In this document: piece after piece, positions 39,617-47,172 of the stretch
How the letters are laid out: each line of letters begins with the position of its first letter
Numbering within the stretch: the stretch's first letter is position 1
Assembly (NCBI GenBank): GCA_045648785.1
Contig: JAZROP010000004.1
Span: forward strand, 1-63,147
DNA: 63,147 bases
Direction of reading: 5' to 3'
DNA from: RGIG7450 sp045648785
GTDB taxonomy: Bacteria; Bacillota; Clostridia; RUG12999
Program-made: the position numbers and the translations under genes
Notes under the pieces: generated by a model
The model's database searches: none
Told to the model about the DNA's origin: nothing
Seen by the model: only the letters and a program-made list of their open reading frames with translations

Positions 39617-41557
39617 ATGAAATTAAAAAAACTAATTTACATACTGCTGGTAATTCTTCTTGTTCCCGCTCGTTTTGCAGTGGCAACAGAGGAATATCCT
39701 TATCTTCCCACATTTCTGAAAGAAGAAGTAATTGAATTTTTTGACATTAACACAGCCGGAAAAACCATGCTTTATGAACGGGTAAATATATATGATGATT
39801 TTGATGCCTGGATGATAGGCTGGTTTGACAGTGAGTGCAAGATTGTGGCGGGTATTACCGATACGGAGGATATAATTTATTATAGTGCATCTAAGTTTGA
39901 AGAAAAGGTAACTGATGGAAAAATGGTTACTCCTGCGGAGGGAGAAGAAATTGCCAGAGCGTTTCTTATGAGAGTTATGCCGCAAACGGCGATTAAGCTT
40001 GTCTCCTCGGCAGTATATGAGTACACATATTCCCAGACTCATAACGGAATCCGTCTGTTGGGTAGGGATGCCACTGTCGTAGTGGATAAGCTGACGGGGG
40101 AAGTTGTATACTATAAAGGTTTTGGTGCCGATAAAAGCAATTTTGAACTGATGGAACAGCTTATAACTCCGGAACACGCTTTTGAGAACTTTTATGAGAA
40201 TATCGGTCTGGAACTGGTATACAATACAGTTTTTGACCATTCAGTCCGTATGAAGCGAATACGGCCTATGTATATTTTAAACCGCAGTAAACTTGCCGCA
40301 ATTGATGCTCAGACCGGACAAGTGGCAGATATTGTAATGCGCGATTATAACTATTATTATAACGACAGTTATTATGACAAAAAATATTATCATGACAACA
40401 ATATTTTTACACAAGAAAAGCTTTTTACTGAGGATGGAACCGTTTCTGCTTCGGGATATGATGTGACTGGGCTATTGGGAAATTCCAGACTTGGTTTGTC
40501 AAATGACGAATATTCTGCCAAAATAACTCCTGGCAGGCTCGAGTTTTATTCGGATGGAGAGGGCAACAGCAATATGATGGCTGTATTGCGGATTGATATT
40601 GTGCCCATGAAATATGCCGTAAATATACTTCGGTTTACGGAGATGTTTGATTCGGGGAATACCGAGTGGCTGAGTCAGGCTGAATGTGAAACACCTTTTA
40701 TATTTGCGCGAGCTTATGTATGTGCAGAGACGGGCAGACTTATAGATTATGAAACGGTTGAAAACAGAAAATATTCGTCCAAGCTTAAACCATTGTTTAA
40801 TAAGAGGATAGTGGATAATTTTGTGAAAAACATGGCAGGGGAGCTGTCGATTAAATATTATGGAATGGTTCAGACAGACGAAGAAAAACATATGGTTACC
40901 TACGCAAGATATGCTGATGGAATAAGAGTGATTGGCGAAGGTGTGACCGTGGTTTATGATGCTGCACTTCGTGCAGTTACAGATTTTTCTATTGTTTTTT
41001 CAAACAGAAAGCTTTTTCCCGTTTCATTTATGAAAAACCGGGAACAAATAAAGGAAACGGTTAAACAAGAACTGAAGCTTGAACTTGTTTATGTTGATAA
41101 AAATGACAAAACAAAATTCGTGGTTTATGACGTTGTGGATAAAAATATAGCCTTTGACCCGGTCACAGGGAACAGACTTAGACCGTCGGAGAATTCCTTT
41201 ATAGGCAGTTGCACTATTGGCAGCGGAGAGTATATGATAAGTGGAAATGCAGTTTTTTCAATGCCGCCAATTATTCATTTGGATAAGTTGTGTCTGCCTG
41301 TCGATATAATTGCCTCAGCGCTTGGATATGACATCACGACTGCGGAAAATGAAATTGTACTGTCCGGTCGTAGGGATAGAATAATATTGTCAGAAGATAG
41401 TACAAGCTGCTATATAAACGACGAGGAATTTACATTGGATATTCAGCCGGTCAATGTGTCCGGAACAACATATGTTTCCGCAGGAAGTCTGCGAACGGTT
41501 TTTGGAATGTTTGTAAGTTGGGATACACACACAGACAAAATATATTTGGTAAAATAA
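39617..41557 (+). CDS. Secreted protein with YcdB/YcdC repeats and a copper-amine-oxidase-N-like domain
   Basis: 646 residues. Signal peptide MKLKKLIYILLVILLVPARF with cleavage near AVA-T. Two units of the YcdB/YcdC type at about 100-260 (MVTPAEGEEIARAFLMRVMP, THNGIRLLGRDATVVVDKLT) and 280-540 (KNMAGELSIKYYGMVQ, YADGIRVIGEGVTVVYDAAL), each a PepSY-like alpha/beta module. The last 90 residues (LPVDIIASALGYDITTAENE ... FGMFVSWDTHTDKIYLV) are a Cu_amine_oxidN1-type stalk domain common in exported Clostridial proteins. Surface location is likely; the function is unknown. GGTGAG lies five bases before the ATG. Confidence 0.85.
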   Translation: MKLKKLIYILLVILLVPARFAVATEEYPYLPTFLKEEVIEFFDINTAGKTMLYERVNIYDDFDAWMIGWFDSECKIVAGITDTEDIIYYSASKFEEKVTDGKMVTPAEGEEIARAFLMRVMPQTAIKLVSSAVYEYTYSQTHNGIRLLGRDATVVVDKLTGEVVYYKGFGADKSNFELMEQLITPEHAFENFYENIGLELVYNTVFDHSVRMKRIRPMYILNRSKLAAIDAQTGQVADIVMRDYNYYYNDSYYDKKYYHDNNIFTQEKLFTEDGTVSASGYDVTGLLGNSRLGLSNDEYSAKITPGRLEFYSDGEGNSNMMAVLRIDIVPMKYAVNILRFTEMFDSGNTEWLSQAECETPFIFARAYVCAETGRLIDYETVENRKYSSKLKPLFNKRIVDNFVKNMAGELSIKYYGMVQTDEEKHMVTYARYADGIRVIGEGVTVVYDAALRAVTDFSIVFSNRKLFPVSFMKNREQIKETVKQELKLELVYVDKNDKTKFVVYDVVDKNIAFDPVTGNRLRPSENSFIGSCTIGSGEYMISGNAVFSMPPIIHLDKLCLPVDIIASALGYDITTAENEIVLSGRRDRIILSEDSTSCYINDEEFTLDIQPVNVSGTTYVSAGSLRTVFGMFVSWDTHTDKIYLVK

Positions 41558-41868
41558 AAAAATCCCCTCGTTCGGCGGTTGGTCTTAGGGATCATTCGCC
41601 AAAAAGTCATTATTTTGGCACATAATGTTGTCAAAACCGCTTGAAATCCGCCAGGATTCCTTCGCGTTTTATCCTAATTATGTATTCAAAATAAAGACTT
41701 TTGTGGTGCAAGGCAGTTCACGAATACAGATTTTTAGAAGTATACAAAGATTAAAAGCACGATAATACTGGCGTATTATCGTGCTTTTTGATGTAGTATA
41801 AACTAAAAATATGGTTTGGGAACCGATTTCTCCCTAAGACCAATCGCCGTTATAGGGGATTTTTTTGT
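41558..41868. repeat. 0.3-kb noncoding element flanked by inverted copies of the GGTCTTAGGGA hairpin
   Basis: Left end: AAAAAATCCCCTCGTTCGGC then GGTTGGTCTTAGGGATCATT. Right end: TTTCTCCCTAAGACCAATCG then CCGTTATAGGGGATTTTTTT. The outer AAAATCCCCT/AGGGGATTTT arms and the TTGGTCTTAGGGA cores are inverted with respect to each other. Inside is a strong bidirectional terminator, AAAGCACGATAATAC / GTATTATCGTGCTTT (41754-41786). No ORF with a credible start is present in 41558-41909. It may be a miniature mobile element or a pair of RNA hairpins. Confidence 0.65.
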
Positions 41869-41909
41869 AGCATCATATTCACCGCAGATTATCACTATGT
41901 GTGAAATAT

Positions 41910-42650
41910 TTATTTCATGCTTTCAAAAATTTCATTAACTTCTTTGTAGGACTGCGGAGTGCCTATGTCATAACAGTCACCTTCAAACAGGTAAGCGTAA
42001 ACATCCTTTCTCTTATGAAGCCATGATGGGAAAAATCCGGGAGCGTCAGGATTTCCGCCCTCGCTAAGGTACTGTTTTATCATAGGAACGGTTTCTTTTT
42101 TATACATATACACGGCAAAAACAGCGGTATCTGACGGCGGATTTTCGGGTTTTTCAACCATATCAATAACCTTGCCGTATTCATCTAAAACTGCATTACC
42201 CATCCTCTTCAGGTCATTTATGTCGGAAATTCTCTTAGCAAGAATGGTATCAGCGTTTTTGTTTTTGTAAAAGTTTGCAAAATCCTTTAGCTGGAAAGTG
42301 AAAATATTGTCACCTGCCATTACAAGTATATCCTCGTCAATACTCAGTTTGTCAATGGCAAAGGCAACATCGCCTACTGCACCAAGCTTGTTTGTATCGT
42401 CTGTCGTATTGTCGTTTAAAACTGTAATTTCAAGACGACCTACGCGATTTTTTTTCCAATCTTCAAAATTTCCGTAGAATTTGTCATTACTGATGATGAC
42501 AAGGCTGTTAACCTCATCAATTGTTTCGATTTCATCTACAATATAGTCTAAAATGGGTTTTCCCGCGATGGGAAGAAGTGCCTTGGGACGGTCAATGGTA
42601 AGTGGATAGAGTCTGGTTGCATAGCCTGCTGCAAGAATAATTGCTTTCAT
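41910..42650 (-). CDS. Sugar-phosphate nucleotidyltransferase
   Basis: 246 residues. Opens with the nucleotidyltransferase motif MKAIILAAGYATRLYPLTID (G-x-G-T-R-type with ATR) and KALLPIAGKPILDYIVDEI; VMAGDNIFTF is the metal-binding loop. This is the GlmU-N/RmlA/RffH superfamily, which couples a sugar-1-phosphate with an NTP; the sugar cannot be told. It is the last gene of the operon after ybbR (15 bases apart), at the place where glmM stands in many Firmicutes. Confidence 0.9.
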   Translation of the reverse strand: MKAIILAAGYATRLYPLTIDRPKALLPIAGKPILDYIVDEIETIDEVNSLVIISNDKFYGNFEDWKKNRVGRLEITVLNDNTTDDTNKLGAVGDVAFAIDKLSIDEDILVMAGDNIFTFQLKDFANFYKNKNADTILAKRISDINDLKRMGNAVLDEYGKVIDMVEKPENPPSDTAVFAVYMYKKETVPMIKQYLSEGGNPDAPGFFPSWLHKRKDVYAYLFEGDCYDIGTPQSYKEVNEIFESMK

Positions 42651-42665
42651 TGGAAAAATCCCCCT

Positions 42666-43622
42666 TTATTTTTTAAATACAATTTTAATTTTATTTTCTG
42701 TATTTGCTTTTAAATGAGTTCCCGTAGGAAGCTGAAGTCTTACTTCAAATTCCTGTCCTTCAGCCACATCGCTTTGCAGCACAAGTGGCATGGTTTCAAC
42801 CGAGGTTATAGCCTCCAAAATTTCCTTATCGCCACAGAGGTCTATATTTTTGGGGATAGCAGTTACACTGAGTCCTTTTGCAAACTTATCGGCCCCCGAA
42901 ACCTTTGGAGAAATCTTGAAATTTTTAATTTGTTCCACATTAATATCAACAACTATATTGGTTTTGTCAATAACAACATTTTTAAGATCCAACTGTTCTT
43001 TTTCACCGTCAAGAAGAACAGGCTGACAGTTTATAATAGAAGAAGAGGTTATGTTTGATAAATCAACTACCGCACCAATGTATGCTATTTGTTCAAGTGC
43101 AAGTGAGGGGAGCTGAACATCAATCTGACTAAGGTCAGCAGTCATATCTTTAATGACAAGGTTGTCGCTGAGCTTGCCTTTTGTCTGAATAACTACGGGG
43201 AGTGTTGAAAACACATATTTATCTACATAAACCTCGATAACAGAGGGAGTAACACCGCTTATATAAACGCCGTCCGGACGGGAAATGTCCGGTGTGATAT
43301 TATACTTACCGGGAGCAGAAATGTCATCAAGATCAAGCTTTGCATAGTAATTTCCGCGGACACCGGTAACAAGGCTTCGTTTACCTGTTGCCTCAAAATA
43401 TACCGTGTCGTTTGATTTTGAAATAATACTTAAGCCCTGATTTATCTGATGCTGACTAAGCCCGCACATAACCTCAACATTTTCCACTCTGTCGGTGCGA
43501 GTGGGGTCCTGAGTTACTGCAACATAAAGCCAAAGCATAACAGCAAGCATAAGAGAAATAAATTTCATTATATTTTTATTGTCCATCCATTTACCGAAGA
43601 CAGTCAGTTTTCTTTTTTCCAT
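42666..43622 (-). CDS. cdaR: YbbR-domain protein (CdaR), regulator of diadenylate cyclase
   Basis: 318 residues. One membrane helix near residues 19-38 (IMKFISLMLAVMLWLYVAVT) followed by three or four extracytoplasmic YbbR repeats of about 80 residues (ENVEVMCGLSQ ... TVYFEATGKRSLV; SVIEVYVDKYVFSTLPVVIQ; NFKISPKVSGADKFAKGLSV). In Firmicutes CdaR interacts with CdaA and tunes c-di-AMP synthesis. AGAGGGTGAAGG precedes the ATG. The start overlaps the end of cdaA by 19 bases. Confidence 0.93.
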   Translation of the reverse strand: MEKRKLTVFGKWMDNKNIMKFISLMLAVMLWLYVAVTQDPTRTDRVENVEVMCGLSQHQINQGLSIISKSNDTVYFEATGKRSLVTGVRGNYYAKLDLDDISAPGKYNITPDISRPDGVYISGVTPSVIEVYVDKYVFSTLPVVIQTKGKLSDNLVIKDMTADLSQIDVQLPSLALEQIAYIGAVVDLSNITSSSIINCQPVLLDGEKEQLDLKNVVIDKTNIVVDINVEQIKNFKISPKVSGADKFAKGLSVTAIPKNIDLCGDKEILEAITSVETMPLVLQSDVAEGQEFEVRLQLPTGTHLKANTENKIKIVFKK

Positions 43623-44461
43623 TTATCCTTCACCCTCTTTACAATAGCTTTTCCGCCCTCCGGAATTTGATTTTTCTGAGGCATTAAAAGAACGGAAAGC
43701 TTCTTTTTCAGTGTGTCGGGAGTAAAACTTGTTTCAAGCGAGCCCGATATTGCAAGTGAAATACTTCCTGTTTCCTCAGACACTATTACCACAACACAAT
43801 CGGCAGTTTCGCTGATGCCAATACCTGCACGGTGCCTTGTTCCGAGTTTTTTGCTTAAAGTGGTGTCCTCGGTAAGCGGGAGGTAACAACCGGCAGCAAC
43901 TATTCTGTCCGCTCTTATGATGATAGCTCCGTCATGAAGCGGTGAATTGTGGAAAAATATATTTTCCAGAAGTTGTGGAGAGATTGCTGCATCAAGAATT
44001 GTGCCCGTTCCTGCGATTTCACCAAGACGGGTTTCGCGTTCAATAACTATAAGTGCTCCTGTTTTGGAAAGAGAAAGGTTTCCGGCAGCTATTGATATGC
44101 TGTTTATGGCTTCGTCAATGTTTAAGTTACCGGTATTCTGGTCTGCCTTGAAGATGGAGCTTACATTAAATCGCCCAACTTTTTCAAGCATTCGCCTTAG
44201 TTCTGGCTGAAAAACAATAATTATTGCAATAATTCCAATTTGCATGACATTTACAAGTATGTAGTTGAGTGCGTCAAGTCTGAGCCATTCGCTTAAAGGT
44301 ACAAGCACTAAAAGGAATATAACTCCCTTTAAAACCTGCTGTGCACGGGTTTCCTTTACAAGACCTATTGCCTTGTAAAGGAGAAACGCTACAAGAAATA
44401 TGTCTATAATATCGACAAGACCAATATATACAAAATTTTTAAGTGGCTGAATCAAGCTCAT
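43604..44461 (-). CDS. cdaA: Diadenylate cyclase CdaA
   Basis: 285 residues from ATG 44461 (MSLIQPLKNFVYIGLV), eight bases after AAGGAG; an in-frame GTG at 44470 overlaps that site. Makes the essential second messenger c-di-AMP from two ATP; c-di-AMP controls potassium and osmolyte homeostasis and cell-wall stress. Three membrane helices (about 8-95) precede the DAC domain at about 110-265 with the catalytic LHDGAIII and the RHR motif in GTRHRAGIGISE. The start lies five bases from the DUF1015 stop and the end overlaps cdaR. Confidence 0.97.
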   Translation of the reverse strand: MSLIQPLKNFVYIGLVDIIDIFLVAFLLYKAIGLVKETRAQQVLKGVIFLLVLVPLSEWLRLDALNYILVNVMQIGIIAIIIVFQPELRRMLEKVGRFNVSSIFKADQNTGNLNIDEAINSISIAAGNLSLSKTGALIVIERETRLGEIAGTGTILDAAISPQLLENIFFHNSPLHDGAIIIRADRIVAAGCYLPLTEDTTLSKKLGTRHRAGIGISETADCVVVIVSEETGSISLAISGSLETSFTPDTLKKKLSVLLMPQKNQIPEGGKAIVKRVKDKWKKEN

Positions 44462-44466
44462 ATTCT

Positions 44467-45789
44467 TCACTCCTTACCATGATTGAATTTATTCATTAAA
44501 AGTCCGGTTATAAGCTTGGGATAAAAATAAGTTGATTTCTGAGGGAGCTTTTCGCCCTCTGTTGCAACGTCTTTTACCTGATGAGTTTTTGTCGCATTAA
44601 GCATAAAACAGCATTGGAAGGTGCCGCCCTTTACTTCGTTTACAGCTTCTGAAATGTTGCGGGTATAGGAAAGGTAACCCTGATTTTTTAAATCTGATTC
44701 GGTCATTCCAAAAGCCTTGCCGAGAATGAGCGAGTGCAGAATGGTTACATCAAGATGACGGTATGCAAGTGATTTTTCTTCGTTTGCATTGTCTGCTTCA
44801 ACATAATTTCTGAGCCTGAGCAGATAATAATATTCTTTGCCGGTATACATTGCAAAGCTTGGAATATCAGTGTTTTCTGCAAGCTTTTGGCTTATGGAAG
44901 CCTCTATATCGTCTGCATCAATTCTGACAATATCAAAATTTTCTGAAAGTTGTGAAATAACTGCCTGCTCGCTATATCCGACCAGACTTCTTACCATTCG
45001 GTGGGTAGGGAAAATTAAAAGTCCTGGGTCATTTATATTTTCAAGAAACATCATGGTATAATTGTAAAGCTCATTTCCCGTATGTTCGGGGTTTTCCTCG
45101 CGTATAATGTTTCGGTAATTAAGCGCTGTTTCATAACGGTGGTGTCCGTCGGCAATAATTAACTGTTTGCTCTCAAAAACTGCAGCAATTTCTGCAATTG
45201 TGTTGGGGTCAGTTATCGGCCATAGCTTTTGAATTACACCGTCTGAGGTTTTTACTGTCGTTTCGGGGGACTGAGATGTTATTTCAGAAAAAATCTCAGT
45301 TAGATGTGTACTGTCATCCTCATAGAGTGAGCATATCGGGTTGAAATTTGCTCCGCAGGCGGTTAATAGTTTAAGTCTGTCAGATTTCGCTTTGGGCAAT
45401 GTTTCTTGATGGGGCAAAACAGCACCTGTCTCAAAATTATCAAGTCGAACAAGACACACAATACCTGTCCTTGAAAGCTGCTTGCCATCCGGAAGTTCAA
45501 ATTCCTGCCCGTAAATGTAAAGCGCAGGTTGTCTGTCCGGAACAAGCACACCAGAACGCATCCACTCATCAAGAGTTTCGGCACTTCTGGTATATCTGTT
45601 GTCAGAATCATTGTCGTTTTCGGAGTTTATGCCATATTCAAGTCTTATAACATTGAAAGGATGGCTGCTGTAAAGCTTTTGTTGTTTTTGTTCAGATATA
45701 ATGTCATATGGGGGAGCGAGTACGGCACTAAGATTGCCAACAATATTTTTGTTGTACTTAAGTGCCCTGAAAGGTAATATTCGTTCCAT
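44467..45789 (-). CDS. DUF1015 family protein
   Basis: 440 residues, cytoplasmic. The opening MERILPFRALKYNKN ... LSAVLAPPYDIISEQKQQKL is the DUF1015 signature, as are IADGHHRYETALNYR (near residue 205) and MFLENINDPGLLIFPTHRMV. The IADGHHR block suggests a metal- or nucleotide-binding site; in archaeal and bacterial members the function is not settled. GGAGATAAATT precedes the ATG. It begins 21 bases after queT and ends five bases before cdaA, so it belongs to the same transcript. Confidence 0.92.
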   Translation of the reverse strand: MERILPFRALKYNKNIVGNLSAVLAPPYDIISEQKQQKLYSSHPFNVIRLEYGINSENDNDSDNRYTRSAETLDEWMRSGVLVPDRQPALYIYGQEFELPDGKQLSRTGIVCLVRLDNFETGAVLPHQETLPKAKSDRLKLLTACGANFNPICSLYEDDSTHLTEIFSEITSQSPETTVKTSDGVIQKLWPITDPNTIAEIAAVFESKQLIIADGHHRYETALNYRNIIREENPEHTGNELYNYTMMFLENINDPGLLIFPTHRMVRSLVGYSEQAVISQLSENFDIVRIDADDIEASISQKLAENTDIPSFAMYTGKEYYYLLRLRNYVEADNANEEKSLAYRHLDVTILHSLILGKAFGMTESDLKNQGYLSYTRNISEAVNEVKGGTFQCCFMLNATKTHQVKDVATEGEKLPQKSTYFYPKLITGLLMNKFNHGKE

Positions 45790-45810
45790 AATTTATCTCC
45801 GTTCCGGATT

Positions 45811-46290
45811 TTAAAACTCAGTAAAAAATCTCTTTATTGATTTATAAAGCGGCAGTCCGAAAATGTAACATGCGGCAGCTTCGCCTAGTGCGACAAGTGC
45901 CATGTTTGCAATAAGACTGAAACCGCTGTCAGTAAACATACTAATTAAAGAGCCTACTATGATGCCGTTTGAAAGGACGGGCATCATCATGGCCAGGGTG
46001 GGGGTTTTACGCAAAAACCATGTTAAAATGGCTGCAATTAGTGTTGCAAGTGTGCCGAAAACAATATCTACCGCCATCATAGGACTTGCTAAATTGGTTA
46101 TAAGACAACCAATTGTCAGCCCTGGGATTGCCCATGGTGTAAGCAGTGCAAGGGCATTTAAAGCCTCGGCTATTCTAAGCTGAACAGGGCCAAATGTAAA
46201 TACAGAAATGCCCGGCATAAGAGATACGACTGCGTATATTGCAGCAATCATACCTGTAAATACTACGGTTTTTGTTTTTGACATTTTCAT
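45811..46290 (-). CDS. queT: QueT-type transporter (ECF S component for queuosine precursor)
   Basis: 159 residues with five to six membrane helices. TVVFTGMIAAIYAVVSLMPG, VFTFGPVQLRIAEALNALAL and PGLTIGCLITNLASPMMAVD are QueT-family signatures. It imports a precursor (preQ1/queuine-type) for tRNA queuosine and lacks its own ATPase, so it would use the general ECF module. AAGGAGAG precedes the ATG by seven bases and is part of a preQ1-I riboswitch tail at 46299-46338, which agrees with this substrate. First gene of the leftward operon with DUF1015, cdaA, cdaR and a nucleotidyltransferase. Confidence 0.94.
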   Translation of the reverse strand: MKMSKTKTVVFTGMIAAIYAVVSLMPGISVFTFGPVQLRIAEALNALALLTPWAIPGLTIGCLITNLASPMMAVDIVFGTLATLIAAILTWFLRKTPTLAMMMPVLSNGIIVGSLISMFTDSGFSLIANMALVALGEAAACYIFGLPLYKSIKRFFTEF

Positions 46291-46298
46291 AAAACATC

Positions 46299-46338
46299 TC
46301 TCCTTGTTTTAATTTAAGTCAGGTAATTGCGACTGACT
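46299..46338 (-). promoter_or_regulatory. preQ1-I riboswitch controlling queT
   Basis: On the - strand CAGTCAGTCGCAATTACCTG, then ACTTAAATTAAAACAAGGAG. Stem GTCAG/CTGAC, loop TCGCAATTAC and the A-rich tail ending in AACAAGG closely resemble the compact preQ1-I aptamer of Thermoanaerobacter, in which the loop pairs with the tail and hides the Shine-Dalgarno. It lies nine to twelve bases before the ATG. Confidence 0.85.
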
Positions 46339-46357
46339 GATATAAATATACAATTAT

Positions 46358-46386
46358 ATTGTATCATTAAATGCCAAATGTTGCAA
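46358..46386 (-). promoter_or_regulatory. Promoter of queT-cdaA operon
   Basis: On the - strand TTGCAA, 17-bp spacer, TACAAT. It lies directly after the terminator of the ABC transporter operon. Confidence 0.75.
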
Positions 46387-46390
46387 TAGC

Positions 46391-46426
46391 AAAAAAGAAA
46401 AAAGTGACCGCCATGACAGTCACTTT
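46391..46426 (-). terminator. Terminator of the amino acid ABC operon
   Basis: On the - strand AAAGTGAC / GTCACTTT with a 10-base loop, then TTTTCTTTTTT. Confidence 0.88.
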
Positions 46427-46431
46427 GATTG

Positions 46432-47172
46432 TTAAAGAATATTTTGTAAGAATTGTTTTGTTCTCTCGTCTTTGGGGGAGGAGAAAATCTCGTCGGGAGT
46501 TCCTTTTTCCACAATCTGACCTTCTGCCATAAAGATTACTCTATCTGCAACCTCACGCGCAAACCCCATTTCGTGGGTGACCACAATCATGGTCATACCC
46601 TCTTTAGCCAGCTGCTTCATGACATGCAGAACCTCGCCAACCATTTCGGGGTCGAGAGCACTGGTAGGCTCGTCAAAAAGCATTACATCAGGATTCATAC
46701 ACAGTGCGCGAACGATGGCAACCCTCTGCTTCTGACCGCCCGAAAGCTGAGCCGGATAAGCGTCTGCTCTATCGGCAAGACCAACCCTTGCAAGAAGCTC
46801 CATGGCTTTTTTCTCCGCATCCTCTTTTGATGTTTTGAGAAGCTTAATTGGAGCTATGGTAAGATTTTTCAGTATGGTCATATGTGGAAACAGATTAAAA
46901 TGTTGGAAAACCATACCCATTTTCTGACGCATTTTATTAATATCCGTTCTGGAGTCTAAAATGTCCGTACCATCAATGATAATGTGACCATCTGTAGGCT
47001 CTTCCAAAAGATTAAGGGAACGGAGATAGGTGGATTTACCAGAGCCTGACGGACCGATTACAACAACAACCTCGCCCTTTTTAATTTCGCTGTTAATGTT
47101 ACGGAGAGCGTGTATGGAGCCTTTGAAGCATTTGGAAAGATTTTCAGTTTTTATAATAATATTATCGTTCAC
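46432..47172 (-). CDS. Polar amino acid ABC transporter ATP-binding protein
   Basis: 246 residues, GlnQ/HisP family. Walker A GPSGSGKST (near 39-47), Q-loop GMVFQHFNLFPHMTILKNLT, signature LSGGQKQRVAIVRAL, Walker B VMLFDEPTSALDPEMVGEVL, His switch VVTHEMGFAREVADR. The ATG overlaps the end of the permease gene by 11 bases. With the permease and the lipoprotein upstream it forms an importer; by family this could be for glutamine, arginine, cystine or another polar amino acid, which sequence alone does not settle. Confidence 0.95.
   Translation of the reverse strand: MNDNIIIKTENLSKCFKGSIHALRNINSEIKKGEVVVVIGPSGSGKSTYLRSLNLLEEPTDGHIIIDGTDILDSRTDINKMRQKMGMVFQHFNLFPHMTILKNLTIAPIKLLKTSKEDAEKKAMELLARVGLADRADAYPAQLSGGQKQRVAIVRALCMNPDVMLFDEPTSALDPEMVGEVLHVMKQLAKEGMTMIVVTHEMGFAREVADRVIFMAEGQIVEKGTPDEIFSSPKDERTKQFLQNIL

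Noticed and set aside
39632..40240. 202-codon leftward ORF opposite the YcdB-type gene
   Set aside because: Shadow ORF without ribosome site; the sense gene has signal peptide, promoter and domains.
41443..41634. Leftward 63-codon ORF over the end of the YcdB-type gene and the left hairpin copy
   Set aside because: Runs through the hairpin repeat and an antisense coding stretch; no start signal.
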